DNA of 64,000 nt from Nilaparvata lugens (Eukaryota > Arthropoda > Insecta > Hemiptera > Delphacidae): assembly GCF_014356525.2 (NCBI RefSeq), contig NC_052510.1, positions 57,156,956-57,220,955 on the forward strand, written 5' to 3'. Positions 9,306-22,649 of this stretch are shown piece after piece. The notes beneath the pieces were generated by a model. The model was not told the DNA's origin. It made no database searches and saw only the letters and a list, made by a program, of their open reading frames with translations. Numbering within the stretch: position 1 is the stretch's first letter; each line of letters begins with the position of its first letter. Position numbers and translations under genes: made by a program.

Positions 9306-11870
9306 TAGAAGAATATTATTACTATATAATAATTATTCCAATTATCCAAAGAAAGTGACTTGAAAATGGCATTAGAGTCCGAAAAATGTTGTGACAAAAT
9401 AATTTAAAAGGGTACTGAAATTTATATTTTTATTTATATCCAAAGAAAGCTAAATTAAATAGAAATAGGGACTTCTTTCACTTCTCCTACGACTTCTGCT
9501 ACTGCAAATATTGACCGTAGAACTGAATATCGGAACGAAATTTGTAGAATGAAGATTTACAAAATTGGAACCGAACCCGGTACCACTCCATTGCTTTTTT
9601 GGGGTACGCGGCAGGGTGTCATCCCGTCTTCTTGTCACCTCCACATTTTGAGCACAGGCGACAGCTTATTCCTTTTTTGATGACGATTATCTTACTATAC
9701 ATCTTGATAACCTTGGAATAGATTGGTGTTATAATGTGATATCATGTTATAATCATCTCGATAACCGTGAAATAGATTGGTGGATACTGACTCAGGATAA
9801 AATACAATACTAGTATTTTCGAAACAATTTCTGAGAGACTTGACGGAAGCCTTAAATAATGATTTGACCTGGTGAATAAGGCTTGTTCTATCAATAGCGA
9901 TGCTCTTCGAGAATTTCAGCCTTCCTAGGTATGAGGTCCAATTAGCGATGATACCTACATACCCAAGAATAGGTTTCGGAAGTGTGTTCAACTCTTCATC
10001 TGGGAGAGGGATCGATCTGTTGACCCTTTACCACGTTACAGCATACGGATTTAGTCACTAGATTGAAAGGTCAATAAACATCGTTTGAGAACAGTGCCAT
10101 CTAAAATTGTCTAGACATGGCAATAATTTCCAGTATAGTTTCATGAGATGATTACAGCTCGACCATTAAGAAATTTTATAGAACAACGATCAATAGAGCT
10201 CGAAAAATTCCATTCTTGAGATCCTCAACATTCCTCATTTGCGATTCTTCTCAGTGAATAAGGAAAAAGCTTGGCAGATGATAACTGCAGTGTACAGTTT
10301 TATTATTCTTTACATCTATTCTTTTCGGTTATTGCTCGAGAAATTCGCATCTTGGCAGAACTGCATGGTTTTTATGAATATCATCCATGATCTATAATGC
10401 AGTTTCTATGACGCCATTGCAGGTCGTTCAACTTCAGCTTACTGCATCGTGTAAATTTCTGGGAGGCTGCTTAAATTTTTCACTAATTATTACAATCTAT
10501 TCGGAATCATTACAAGACATTGGATTGAATTTCTATTATTACAAATTATAGTGGATACTTGTGAAGGTGTCTGTAAAATGCTTAAACGACGGGTAGCTAT
10601 GGATGCACATTAACGACGGAAGTAATAACATTATGCAACTTTTTTTTTCGTTATGTCACCTGGTCATATGGGACATATATATGATTGATATATTATTTAT
10701 CTCATATTGATCAGGATTTTAGAGTTTTAAATATTGGAAAAGTTTAATGAACAGTGTTTTTGTCTTTGAACAATCTTTGTCATCGAAAGAAAGATTGTTT
10801 ATTTCATTTGTTGTCAAAATTAATGTAGCTTGTCATTTTTTTAATAACAAACGTGCCGCTTGTGCGACTGATAAAAATATGTACTTGGAATGGATTTCAT
10901 GTTTGGCATTGACTGAGTTATATTCAATACCCAAAATTCAACTTTTGGGCAGAGCTCGTTCGATAGGACTGAAAGTTAAGTCCGGCTTATCCAGTGAAAA
11001 AGGCTAGATTTCGGTTCGTTTAATAGTGCAGTTATTCTGTCACAGATCGGGCAGTATAAAAAAAAATGTATTGTTAAGGGAGACGGGTTCTGAACCTATT
11101 CATTGGTTCAGTTAATATTTGTTCTTTTAAAATACTAAAGTCGCGAAGTACCAGTGGATGCCAAAGTGGGAAGTTATTTCAAAAAGGTAGGTGACTACTG
11201 AATCATTTTTCTTAAATTTTCATAGCCACAAAGATTGAATCATCATAAACAGCAAGCGAGTGTTTTCCCCATAAAATTCATATCAATAATGTTTTATAAT
11301 CAAATTAATCTTGTTCTGTTCAAATGTATATATATGTTAAAAACTCATTAAAGTTCTAGTTATTCTGTTCTCTTTTGTTATCATAGTTATTTCCCCCCTT
11401 ACATATTTGGTGGTGGCTTCTCCCGCCGTTCCTCAGCCTGCTTACAGTTATTAAAACTTGTCATTAAAACTAGTCTTTGATTTTAATTTTACCATAAAGC
11501 TTACACTAAAAAACTATAAAACTTCAGTTCATCCATTAAAGTAGTTCTCAAAATTATGAGAGCTGTAAGAATTATTTAAAATAATAAGGAATTCAAAAAC
11601 AATAGCATTATCCAGAATGGTTGATGCCACAGATTAAGAATAACTCTTTTCCTGAGTAGTTGTGAAAGGGATATTTTGGTAGTTATCCATATTTAATAAA
11701 TTGACTGGATTTGTTAAACCATAGATTTTTCAAAGATCGAGATTTTCAATTATTCAAGTATTATCGAAATCTTTTAAAAACACTTTCAGAATATCGATTT
11801 GTTAAACCAAAGATTTATCAAAAATCGATATTTGTAATTATTCAAGTATTATCGTAATATTTTAAAAACA
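9306..11870. other. No recognisable feature
   Basis: About 2.5 kb of AT-rich sequence. Short imperfect duplications occur near 9705-9785 (GATAACC...AATAGATTGGT twice) and near 11715-11880 (GATTTNTCAAANATCGA twice). Small open frames (for example on the minus strand at 9695-9991) match nothing I know. Confidence 0.4.
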
Positions 11871-11877
11871 CTTTCAG

Positions 11878-12183
11878 AATATCGTATACAAGCTGCTGAA
11901 ATGAGATTTTTACGAGCGGTCAAAGGTTGTAGTAGACTGGATAAAAAAAGGAATGACAACATAAGAGCTGAATTGAATGTAGAACCGCTATTATATTGGA
12001 TATTCTGAAGAAATATCGGGAAAATTGGTCTACTCATTTATTCAGAATGCCATCCTATAGGCTCCCAATATTAGCATGGGAGTACAAACTCGAAGGAAAG
12101 CGAGGCATAGGAAGACCAAGGAAGAAATGGATGCCGGTACAGGCCAATAGAGCCTAATCCTTGTAAGAAGATGATGATGATGA
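11878..12183 (+). pseudogene. LINE reverse transcriptase C-terminal relic
   Basis: Translation gives AEMRFLRAVKGCSRLDKKRN, then AELNVEPLLYWI, a stop, and in a shifted frame FRMPSYRLPI and GKRGIGRPRKKW. These are hallmarks of the extreme C terminus of insect and worm LINE ORF2 proteins. It ends with CCTTGTAAGAAG and a (GAT)n tail. One stop and at least two frameshifts show it is dead. All catalytic motifs are missing. Confidence 0.8.
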
Positions 12184-12674
12184 CTTTCAGAATATTGAGA
12201 TGAAACGGCATCAGAATAATGATTAGCAGAATCCAGAATATCAGGAGAATTATATGAAAGCAATTGTATTGAAGTAGCTTATATCTTTCAGTATTCAAAA
12301 CATTTACTAAATAAAAAGACTTAATATTGTCAAACCACATATTCATTCACAATCTAGATACCAGTTTTGGTTGCTACTACATCATTATCAAGCTCTGGTA
12401 AACTAATGAAGTGAATGTAAACTATGAAGTGAATGTGTTGTGTTTATTTTAACGGCCGAGCGCAGTTATTGGAGGAACCTGTGACCTATCATAGTGAACG
12501 TCTGAGATTGGCCTATACAAGTCGCTCTCCGTTTAGTGAGTGGTTCATACAAACGTTACAAATACAAAATGGCGGTATAAACAGCATCCACATCAATGTA
12601 AGATTTCTGCCCCAACATGTGATTGTTACATGCCACAAATGAAATACATGAAATCAATAGGAAAATGTTTTTAA
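12184..12674. other. Unassigned
   Basis: AT-rich sequence. A 69-codon open frame at 12433-12642 has less biased codons than its surroundings but no recognisable domain. Confidence 0.3.
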
Positions 12675-13452
12675 TCTATATATATAAAAGCGAAATGGCA
12701 CTCACTCACTGACTGACTCACTCACTCACTCACTCGCAGAACTAAAAATCTACTTGACCAAAAACGTTCAAATTTTGTAGGTATGTTCAGTTGGCCCTTT
12801 AGAGGCGCCAACAAATTTGGAAAAATTTCCAAAGATATGCCCAAAATCTGCATTTTTCCAGCGCTTTCTCAGCTTTACCGAGAACAAATGAACAGAAATT
12901 GTACAAATTTAGTACAGAAGCTAAGCTAGGGTGTAATAATGTTGTGTTAGAAGGAATTTGCAATAACGTCAAAGATACGCCCAAAATTAGCGTTTGTCCA
13001 GCGTTTTTTTTTTTGCTTTTTCTCAGATTTATCGAGAACAAATGAACAGAAATTGTTCAAATTTAGTACAGAAGCTAAGCTAGGGTGTAATAATGTTGTG
13101 TTAGAAGGAATTTGAAATAACGCCAAAGATACGCCCAAAATTAGAGTTTTTTTGCGTTTTCTCAGTTCTTTCATCAAGTAATAGACAGAAAATGTCCAAA
13201 TTTTAGACAGAGGTTCAGGTAGGGTCTAAAAATGTTGTGATGAGGTGACTTTAATATTTCATCAACGATACGCCCAAAATCAGCGTTTTTCTCAGCTTTT
13301 CTGAGTTTTCTCAGTACTTTGACTTTCAGATGGAATGAAGCATGCTCGAATGAAAAATGCAGGCGAGCGAAGCGAGCCCGCTGATTTCATTTCTGGTCGA
13401 TGCAGTCGAGGGTCCAGGGGGCGGAGCCCCCTGGGTAGACGGATATGGCTAG
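12675..13452 (+). mobile_element. Complete non-autonomous Helitron, 778 bp
   Basis: The 5' end is TCTATATATATAAAAGCG, preceded by A. The 3' end is CTAG followed by T, so it sits between A and T, as Helitrons do. Just before CTAG lies a GC-rich hairpin (AGGGGGC-GGA-GCCCCCT), the expected rolling-circle terminator. The interior holds (TCAC)n near 12705-12735 and about four diverged 140-155-bp repeats, each starting with AAAGATACGCCCAAAAT (12831, 12971, 13126, 13264). No Rep/helicase frame. The larger element at 59701-63139 shares both termini. Confidence 0.9.
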
Positions 13453-13894
13453 TACATTGATAATGTTTTTCCTTCTCCAATAATTCATAGTTGAGAGTGA
13501 TAGTGTATATATCAATGTATAAATAAATACATGGAAAAACACTGAAATAAGACAATTTTTAAGATACAATTGAATCTTTGATTATATTTCTCTATTCATG
13601 TGCAAAACATAACTGGGTTCCATTTAGTGTAGCCTATTGAACCTATATGAACTGTGACGTAAACGGTAAAGGCTACTTTCATGTTTCATTGACAGAGGAA
13701 TAGGCCAATTATAATAATATATTAATAAGTATAATATAGTGAAATAAGTATAAGTATAAGTATAATACAGTGATAATTGAATATAATATCCAACTATAAT
13801 TTGGTGTTTTAATTTTTCTAAATTTAAAATTTGCATCTCATATTTATTTTTGGACGAAAGTTGAGCTTGAACTTCTTACAGAAGAAACATAACC

Positions 13895-14041
13895 TATTTT
13901 TTGGACATGTAATCTTAATTTGGGAATGGAATAGTTTTGGGCCAAGCCTGTTGTTCCTTCCCAATCATATTTATTTTATCCTATTATATTTTATCATATT
14001 TAGTTATTGTATCCACGTATAAATAAATAAATAAATAAATA
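13895..14041 (+). repeat. LINE or SINE 3' tail, family K
   Basis: Contains TTTGGGAATGGAATAGTTTT, CTTCCCAATCATATTTAT and ends in (AAAT)n. A relative with the same three blocks and an (AATG)n tail lies at 46867-46965 inside the large TIR element. Confidence 0.6.
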
Positions 14042-14525
14042 TTATGAGACACTGCGACAAATTGACTAGAAAATTCATGATAAAACTATATTTGTGATAT
14101 TGTATTGGTTTGAATGAATCAGGTTTCATTCAGAGCACTACAATAGATTACAATGCCGAACTGTGATCATCCGAATGTGAAGCTGCCAATAAATTGCCTA
14201 TAGAAGCACACAATAGTAGATATCAGTTGCTGTCAATTGTCAATTGTCAATTGTCATTTTTCACCCTTCATCGATCAAGAGTGAATATAACACTGTGACG
14301 GTGTTGAAAAGTAAATGGGACGTGTTCAGTTCGAGTAACACTGAATGAATTGCAGATATTTTGACAGGTGAGTGTCCTCTCAACCATTTCTGGTCAGAAG
14401 TGTGACAAAACTTCACTGAAACGGTAGCTAACAAGAGCTATTCATGCGTAATCTACCACTTATCACATTGTTAAAGTGATCCTTCTCGTCAATTCCTTCT
14501 CGTTCTCCTCACTTTCTATCCTCTT
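14042..14525. other. No recognisable feature
   Basis: Anonymous AT-rich sequence with a short (TGTCAAT)n run near 14230-14256. Confidence 0.4.
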
Positions 14526-14728
14526 TCTTATATTAGGCGAGCAATATCTGTTTATATTTTTATATCTAGTTATCTGGTTATTTATGTTCAACGGATCTCG
14601 AAACGATTTTCACGAAATTTGGAACATAGTAGGTTTATGATATAAAACTTCGATTGCACTAGGTCTCATCCCTGGGAAAACTCGCTGAAGGACATGAAAA
14701 GGATAACAATTATTCATCCTTGGAAAAA
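14526..14728 (+). mobile_element. Helitron-like family C, copy 1, truncated
   Basis: Starts TCTTATATTAGGCGAGCAAT and carries the family blocks ATTTATGTTCAACGGATCTC, TTTGGAACATAGTAGGTTTA and AGGTCTCATCC. It stops before the 3' hairpin found in the five longer copies. Confidence 0.75.
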
Positions 14729-15443
14729 CAGAAGATAATTTCGTCGTCTGTCGATAACAGAAGATGTGAGTGCCTGTGTGGGAGAGAGACAGAACTATTT
14801 CCAGCTATGTCATCCATCAGCGAGAAATTTTATCTAGCTAGACAATTTAATCGACTTGATCAGCATAATCTGATTTGTTCACATGACATGATTATCCTCC
14901 TAAACTAGAGTATATTATAATTTTCAAAGTCGATCATTTATTCGGGGAAGAAAAAGAAGAAGAAGAAGAAGAAGAAGAAGAAAAAAAAGAAAAAGGAGAA
15001 GTGCAGGGAAAAGTAGTGAAGAAGTTTACAAAAGAGGCAAGAAAGGATGAAAAAGGGTCAGAGTTTGTGATGGCTGCTAACGAAGCATTCTCAGTAGACT
15101 CCTCACTTTGTGCAGATGTACTCTCATAGTTGGTCGATGGTGCAAGATGTGATGGAAACTCCCACCCACACAGTCAGTACTTCATCACAGCACCCAGGTG
15201 GCAGCCGAGAAACTTTTAATTTCACAAATAAAACATTCAGACTATAAGCAGACTAAGTTCTTGCTGAAAAGTCTCGACCAATTTTCGTGATTCAAATTAG
15301 ATTTTTCAACCTCCAACTTGACTTTTCACTGGTCGTCCACTGACTTTAACATCAAGTGGAGTTGAATTTGTTAATTTGAATTTTAAAGTGATAGAAAATT
15401 ACGGTCCAATTAGACATCATTTTGCGTGTATTTTTAGTATTCT
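14729..15443. other. Unassigned, with a (GAA)n tract
   Basis: A purine-rich (GAA)n run occupies about 14945-15000. The rest shows no recognisable feature. Confidence 0.45.
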
Positions 15444-15731
15444 ATGTTTGTGAGGATGAATATGGCCCCAGAACTGGTTCACATCATAAAATTCAGGAAG
15501 TTGCAATACTTGGGCCACATAATGCGCAATAGGGGCAGATATGAGCTATTGCAGACCATACTGCAGGGCAAAATAGAAGGCAGGAGAGCCCCAGGTCGAA
15601 GAAGAATATCCTGGCTGGCCAACCTGAGAGCCTGGTTTGGAAAAACCTCCATTCAATTGTTCCGGAGCGCAACTAACAAAGTCATCATAGCCAATATGAT
15701 CGCCAACGTTCGAAACGGACAGGCACCTTAA
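15444..15731 (+). pseudogene. LINE reverse transcriptase C-terminal fragment, open frame
   Basis: The 95-codon frame contains LQYLGHIMRNRGRYELLQTI, then LQGKIEGRRAPGRRRISWLA and NLRAWF, the C-terminal end typical of LINE ORF2 proteins. It ends in a normal stop followed by an (AAG)n tail, so the 3' end is original. Everything upstream, including the polymerase core, is missing, which is the usual 5' truncation of LINE insertions. The frame is still intact, so it may be a fairly recent copy. Confidence 0.85.
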
Positions 15732-15889
15732 GAAGAAGAAGATGTTTGTGTATTATCTTTCGAATCATTCTTTCATAATCAATCTGTAACTTATCAATTT
15801 TCCAAGATTGTGAATGGATCAACATTTTTTTAAGATTATCATAATATTTGAATATCATTTCACAATCCATGAAATTTATATTGCAAGTA

Positions 15890-15930
15890 CAAAAATCTGG
15901 TGTGGTACACTCACACAACTTTCCTTGCTT
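15890..15930 (+). repeat. Short terminal motif of family G
   Basis: AAAATCTGGTGTGG and ACTCACACAACTTTCCTTGC match the ends seen at 18651 (inverted), 19610 and 46195. Only this short end is present. Confidence 0.5.
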
Positions 15931-16179
15931 ATTGATCTATAAGCCTCATTCTCAAAAGAGGATGATTTCGGAGAATAACATTATGCCGTTTGGCGGATAA
16001 ATAATTTTATTATAAGTTACTGTTGTTTTCAGAGTAAATTTTCCTTTGTTTAATTATGAAATTTGAGGATTTTTAAAAGTTGTCAAAACAGCTGTTCTAC
16101 GAATAAAATATCGACGTGTATTCTTTTGAATAAACTGTTCTAACCACCTACCTCAAGCACGAGAAGGAGGCTACAAAGT

Positions 16180-16608
16180 AAATTTCTCAAGGATGGGGTG
16201 GACGCCCTGTTAGTTTCTCAGGGAGGAGACTCATGCTAGTTAATAGAGCTGATATATAACTATACAGGGTATGAATTTGGAAAAAATCGGTCAAGTCATT
16301 TTTGAGAAAATCGTGAAAAACATGGTTTTTAGTGATTATTCACCATTTTTCTCAAGAATATTACGAAGCTCCTGCAATTTTCCCAGAAATGAGACTCATG
16401 TCAGTTGATAGGGCTTATAAATAGCTATCCAGGGTATAAATTTGAAGAAAATCGTTAAAGCCGTTTTCGAGAAAACCGTGAAAAACATGGGTTTTTAGTC
16501 ATTATCACCCATTTTTTCCGCCATTTTGAATTGAATTTTATTGAGTTTCTTATTGTCGGATACTCATGGTATTTAGGAATGGAGTTATCGTGTTCACAGA
16601 CACACACA

Positions 16609-16689
<81 letters not shown>

Positions 16690-16812
16690 AAAAATCATGT
16701 TTTTGGACTCAGAGGACCTTGAAACGTATAGAAATTTAGAAATTGGGGTAGCTTAATTTTTTTCGGAAAGCAATACTTTCCTTACCTATGGTAATAGGGC
16801 AAAGAAAGTGAA
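16180..16812 (+). repeat. Family E repeat with (CA)n core, copy 1
   Basis: Contains two tandem related segments (ending AAAACATGGTTTTTAGT and AAAACATGGGTTTTTAGTC), then CGCCATTTTGAATTG, a (CA)n run at about 16602-16687 and a shared 3' part ATAGAAATTTAGAAATTGGG followed by CTTTCCTTACCTATGGTAAT. Copy at 19950-20555 is closely related. No coding. Confidence 0.75.
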
Positions 16813-17054
16813 AAAGTAAGATAAATTTTCTATACCTCACAATCATAGATTTGTATCAGGGAAGACACTGTACATGGATAAACCAAGTACATGTATCTTA
16901 TTACTCCATTCCACTATTTTGTATAATCCCAATTGATACATCATAAGACAATCTCTCGGGAATTAGAAGTAATTCTGTACATTGATAGACTAAGTACACT
17001 CTTTATTGAATGTGCCAATTGATTATTCATGAAAATAATAACACACAATCAATC

Positions 17055-17235
17055 AAATCAATCAATCAATAGTTTATTTTTCCTTCATACAATGCATACA
17101 TGAATGTCTATAGTTATATAAATACAATTGACAATTAACAAAATAAGTTAAAAGTAGAATAGTATTATTATTAAATACGGAAAGTCCCTGAAAAGGTTAA
17201 AAACCTGAGCGCAGGGGCAAAAATAGGGAGAAAAT
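17055..17235 (-). other. Probable LINE 3' tail on the minus strand
   Basis: Read on the minus strand it ends AAAAATAAACTATTGATTGATTG, an AATAAA followed by an (ATTG)n tail. Upstream is the paired motif GAAAAGGTTAAAAACCTGAG. No ORF remains. Confidence 0.45.
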
Positions 17236-17399
17236 AGGGAGAAACTCTCAAAATAGGGAGAAACTCAACTGAGAACACACTTCCTTCTCCTGAAGAAATA
17301 CTCTCCTGGAATACTGGGATAATCTCTAATTCCTGTGAATCTTGACGATGGTTTCTCTGGCATGATAGTTAAGCCACCACTCAATCATATGACGGCTGC

Positions 17400-17930
17400 A
17401 ATGCAATTTCGTGCGTGGCACGCACTGAATTAATTCGCATCGAGCGCCTCCAAGTGTTTGGGCAAACTGAGTGGATCACCGAACACACACAGAACACACG
17501 ACGAACACACGCACAACACACGAAGAACACACGCTTCGACAACACAACTCGAACAAGCAAACTGGCATCTACTTGGCGCCTTATTCTGTTTGTTCAGGGT
17601 GTCAATTAAGTGCTTTAAAACAATACTCGTTCATTCACCATCACGGGCGCAATCCGATTAAGCCTTGGCCCGTTAATCTCGATTTGAATAATGGCAATTC
17701 GACCCTCTTCGCTCGCCGCCTCAACCCGATCCTTCGCCAGTAATCGCATTCCGCGTCTGTCTTCGGCACCCCTTTTACCCCTCCAGCACCCCCCTTACTC
17801 TCTAGCTCTCCCCTTTCCTACAAGTCCCCCCCTACGTCAACTGCCCCCGGTCGCATCTCAAGACACGCGTGTCGTCACCAAATCTGCTCCATCCTCACCG
17901 CAGAATTATTGTAATTAATACTCTTCAACA
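17400..17930. other. GC-richer island, function unknown
   Basis: Less AT-rich than its surroundings, with an 11-bp tandem (AACACACG-type) at about 17490-17540 and C-rich stretches at 17760-17850. Several short overlapping frames are open, as expected of stop-poor GC-rich DNA. It could be host regulatory or 5' untranslated sequence. Confidence 0.25.
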
Positions 17931-18098
17931 AGTAAACATGAATCAACATGAGTCGTTCATACTTTTTTCAACTTTCCTTGCCTTTGATCATTCAGATCAA
18001 ATGCGATTCAATATGGAGGCTAAAATGGCAAAAATGATGTCAAGAACAGGGGTTTTCGCGATTTTCTCAAAAACGGCTCCACCTGAATTTTTACCTAA

Positions 18099-18262
18099 AG
18101 GTGCGTACAGATTTACGCGTCGTGAACATGAGCAATTCACTTTTAATCAGTTGATGCCAAGCTTTTCATATCTGTATCTGACCGTTTCTGTAAAAATACA
18201 GATATAGTCAGCTGATTAAAAGTGAATTGCTCATGTTCGCGGCGCGTATATCTGTACGCTCT
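18099..18262. mobile_element. MITE family 1, copy 2
   Basis: Same palindrome as at 2341, with AGGTGCGTAC at the left and a mutated right end. TAA precedes the left end. It interrupts the left arm of the large palindrome, which makes it younger than that structure. Confidence 0.85.
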
Positions 18263-19390
18263 GATAAACTCTATCAACTGCCACAAGTCCCATATCTGTA
18301 AAAATTTCAGGAGCTCCGCCCCATCTATGCAAAGTTTGATTTTAGATTTCCAATTAACAGGCTTCAGATACAATTCAAACGGAAAAATTTAAATGGAAAT
18401 GATTGAGCATGGAAATCTCTATAATTAATGTTCAGTAGAATTTACACCTACAATTGAAAATATGCTCGAAATTCGAGAAAATGTGATTATTTAAATGCAA
18501 ACTTGATGAGAGAGGCAACTGTTGATTCCAATGTACCTAGAATGTATTCTTGGCAACTTGGTTGATTGTATTTGATCATTCACTGGAAGAGATAGCAAAT
18601 TGATCTCGTCAGCTATATTATTTTAAATTATAATGGAAATTTCCATAACGGCAAGGAAAGTTGTATGAGTGCACCACACCAGATTTTTTTACCATGTTCT
18701 CCAACAAAACTGAAGAGTGAAAACATTAATTCGAAATTGACAACCACTTTTTATTATTATAATATACAGAACCAGGTTTCGTGGCTTTACCAGCCACATC
18801 TTCAGCTGTTTGTTTACAACTACTGTCTTTCCAAGAGAAAATGACAGAGGAAGAAGTGAATAAGATGAGTAGGTAGTTGGAGAGGCTTGATATTTAGGTA
18901 GAGGAGTGAGTAGCTAGAGAGGCTAGCTCTCCCTGGTGTGGAGTTCAAAGTCAAGGCAAGGCTAGGTGTTCTAATAATGAGACTAGGTGTTTTTCTTGGG
19001 TAAAGTCTGATAATTTGTTTGATAATAATGTTTGTTTGATAGTCTGATAATGATGTTTTTCTGAAGTCTGATAATTGGGAATCTAAAATCAAACTTTGCA
19101 TAGATGGGGCGGAGCTCCTGAAATTTTTACAGATATGGGACTTGTGGCAGTTGATAGAGCTTATCAATGACTATTCTAGGTATAAATTTTATCAAAATCG
19201 TTGAAGCCGTTTTCGAGAAAATCGCGAAATACCCTGTTTTTGACAACATTTTCGCCATTTTAGCCGCCATCTTGAATTGCATTTGATCGAAATTGTTCGT
19301 GTCGAATCCTCATATTGTAAGGACCTCACGTTCCAAATTTCAAGTTATTCCGTTAATTGGGAGATGAGATATCGTGTACACAGACGCACA

Positions 19391-19530
<140 letters not shown>

Positions 19531-19609
19531 GTTGTGAACAAACAGTTGAAGATGTGGCTGGTAAAGCCACGAAACCTGGTTCTGTGTATATCATGATAAT
19601 TTATAATAA

Positions 19610-19815
19610 TAAAAATCTGGTGTGGCGCACTCACACAACTTTCCTTGCAGTTATGAAAATTTATCACCTGACGCTAGTGTTCCCGCGCATCTCAAGTCTA
19701 CTATTCAAAGATCCAAGCCAGCTGGTGACAGGACAATAAGGCTGGAGACACACGGAGTTTGCTATCTCTTCATAGTGAATGATTCAATAGAATCAACAGT
19801 TGCCAACAGTTTGTA
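19610..19815 (+). repeat. Family G repeat
   Basis: Starts AAAATCTGGTGTGGCGCACT and continues with ATCACCTGACGCTAGTGTTC and CTGCTATCTCTTCATAG-like sequence. A close copy at 46195-46353 is interrupted by the 3.26-kb TIR element. Confidence 0.7.
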
Positions 19816-19949
19816 ATTGAAATAATAAAATTTTCTCGAATTTCGAGCTTATTTTTAATTTTAGGTGAAAATGTTACTAAACATTGATTGAACAGATTTT
19901 CATGCTGAATCTTTTCCACTTGGAATTTTTTGTTTAGATTGTATCTGAA

Positions 19950-20555
<606 letters not shown>

Positions 20556-20560
20556 AGTGG

Positions 20561-21285
20561 TTGTCAATTTCAAATTAGTGTTTTCATCATGGAATAGTAC
20601 CACAACATCACTCACAACACAACTGTAAGGTTAGAAACTGAAGAGGGTAATTGCTATTTGCATTTCAGCCTGTCGTAATATTATAATTGGTTGGAAAAGA
20701 TTCTACAGCCTATTACCTATAAGCATAACATGTTATTGGCTTTGCAAATATAATGTATGACGTTTCTCAAAGGTCATAGTATCACTTTACTAGTAAATTA
20801 GATCTGAATCCCATTTGATCCTATCATCCTTTTGAAGCAGATTTACTTCTCACTAACCAGTATAATCCTCGCATTCACGATCGATCTGAGATGGATAACG
20901 TTTTCAATCACTGTTAATCGAAACAATCCTGCTCAATCCGCTAGTGAACCTTGAGTTCGGGATTAATTTCCCCGAGTAGTTTTCTAGGGAAACTCTCGGA
21001 TAACAGAAAAGCCTGCAGTAGTTGGGAGTGGAACTGGCTTTTATCGAGACGGAAAAGCATTGCCGAGGAGAAAAAACGCTGCCGCAGATGTAAAGTAGAC
21101 ATACGTGTTACGGTAATGCTTCCAAGAGCGAACTTAAGCGCTCCCCTGGTGAGCCGAGAGCGAGTGTTTCGAATAAACTGCACCAGAGTGAGCCAAAGTG
21201 CTGCATTATCCATTAAATAGTGCCGATAAGGCAACTCGATTGCCTTATTCTTTACAATCTACTGGCATTTGATCATGGGTTTTCA
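20561..21285. other. Unassigned; GC-richer block at 20935-21225
   Basis: No repeat family recognised. Between 20935 and 21225 the sequence is GC-richer, with two opposed frames of about 90 codons that overlap on opposite strands and show no domain. Confidence 0.3.
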
Positions 21286-21590
21286 CATGATCCTACTGGA
21301 AAAGCTCGTTTAGTTTCAATGCATACTTCAATTACTAACGTCGGATTTGTTAGTCGACTAGTTTCTAGGTTTTTCTTTTTGAATGTGTATGAAGTTACTA
21401 CTAGAACAGCTAGTTTAGTTTCCATGCAAACATCAATAACGTCGGATTTGTTAGTCTACTAGTTTCTAGGTTTTTCTCTTCCCATGTGTATGGGAATAGA
21501 AAAGTTATTACTGGAAAAGCTGGTTTAGTTTCCGTACAAACATCAATTTATTACTAACGTCGAATTTGATAGTCTACTAAAGTCTGAGAT
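21286..21590 (+). repeat. 105-bp tandem repeat, block 1
   Basis: The phrase GCTNGTTTAGTTTC recurs at 21304, 21409 and 21519, each followed by CATCAAT, AACGTCG and CTAGTTTCTAGGTTTTTC. Related blocks are at 22170, 22650 and 23770. Confidence 0.8.
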
Positions 21591-22169
21591 ATATTACTTT
21601 CAACATGAAGAGGAGAAACTCATTTCTCCCTCCACAGTTTGTAGCGTACACACAGACAGACATCCTGCGCACAATTGGATGCGCCGTGTCATTTTGCTCC
21701 ATGCTCTTGTGATGAAAACAATATTATACCTGCTGACCAGTATATGACTTGGAACATTGCCAGCAATAGCTGGAAGGGGAGTGTTGGTGCGTCGCGTTTC
21801 AAAGCTCTCTCACACAGACACAAAAGAAGGAGAATGCTGCTAGGTAGTGGGAGTGATTAGTGGAGGATAGAGCATCGGACCTCTCCGTCTTCGAGGAAGA
21901 GCCGTGTTAAAAGTAATTTCTCTCCCACTTTAGTTTCTATGTTTTTCTTTTTGAATGTGTATTTACATTTTATTTATTTACAATGGAAATAACACTACTG
22001 TAATAACATTGGAGGATAAAATGATAAGGTAGTCCTTGTGCTATTTTTCTTCCAAATTTATAGGTAACAAAGTCCGAAATAAGGTTAGAATTTCACATGT
22101 ACAATTTTGATAAAATATTGGTCCAAAATAATCATTAAAACTATAAATTTTGAATTTAGTTGGCTGAAG
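21591..22169. other. Unassigned spacer between repeat blocks
   Basis: Sequence separating blocks of the 105-bp repeat. A 61-codon frame at 21675-21860 has no known domain. Confidence 0.35.
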
Positions 22170-22390
22170 TATGATGATGTATGAAGTTACTACTGGTAAA
22201 GCTAGTTTAGTTTCCATCCAAACATCAATAACGTCGGATTTGATAGTCTACTAGTTTCTAGGTTTTTCTTTTTGAATGTGTATGAAGTTACTACTAGAAC
22301 AGCTAGTTTAGTTTCCATGCAAACATCAATTATTACTAACGTCGAATTTGATAGTCTACTAGTTTCTAGGTTTTTCTCTTCCCATGTAGT
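22170..22390 (+). repeat. 105-bp tandem repeat, block 2
   Basis: Two units, with GCTAGTTTAGTTTCC at 22201 and 22302, period 101 bp. Confidence 0.8.
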
Positions 22391-22649
22391 ATGTGTGTTT
22401 GAATGACGGCTGTGTGCTGTCAACTGCTGTCATCCACCACAGTCCACCACCTCAAGACTCTTATAACGTGCACCACAGTCACAGTTACCAACTTAATTTT
22501 GATTTTGCTGCACTGGTGCTCCATATAACCTACTAACTATTTTGCGTTGCCATGTTGCAAATCTGGAGTGCAGGAAAAATTTTTCCCGCACTAGAGCGGA
22601 AAAGTGATTCTTTGCGTTTTGTAATCAGTGCAGCAATGGCCACTTTTCA

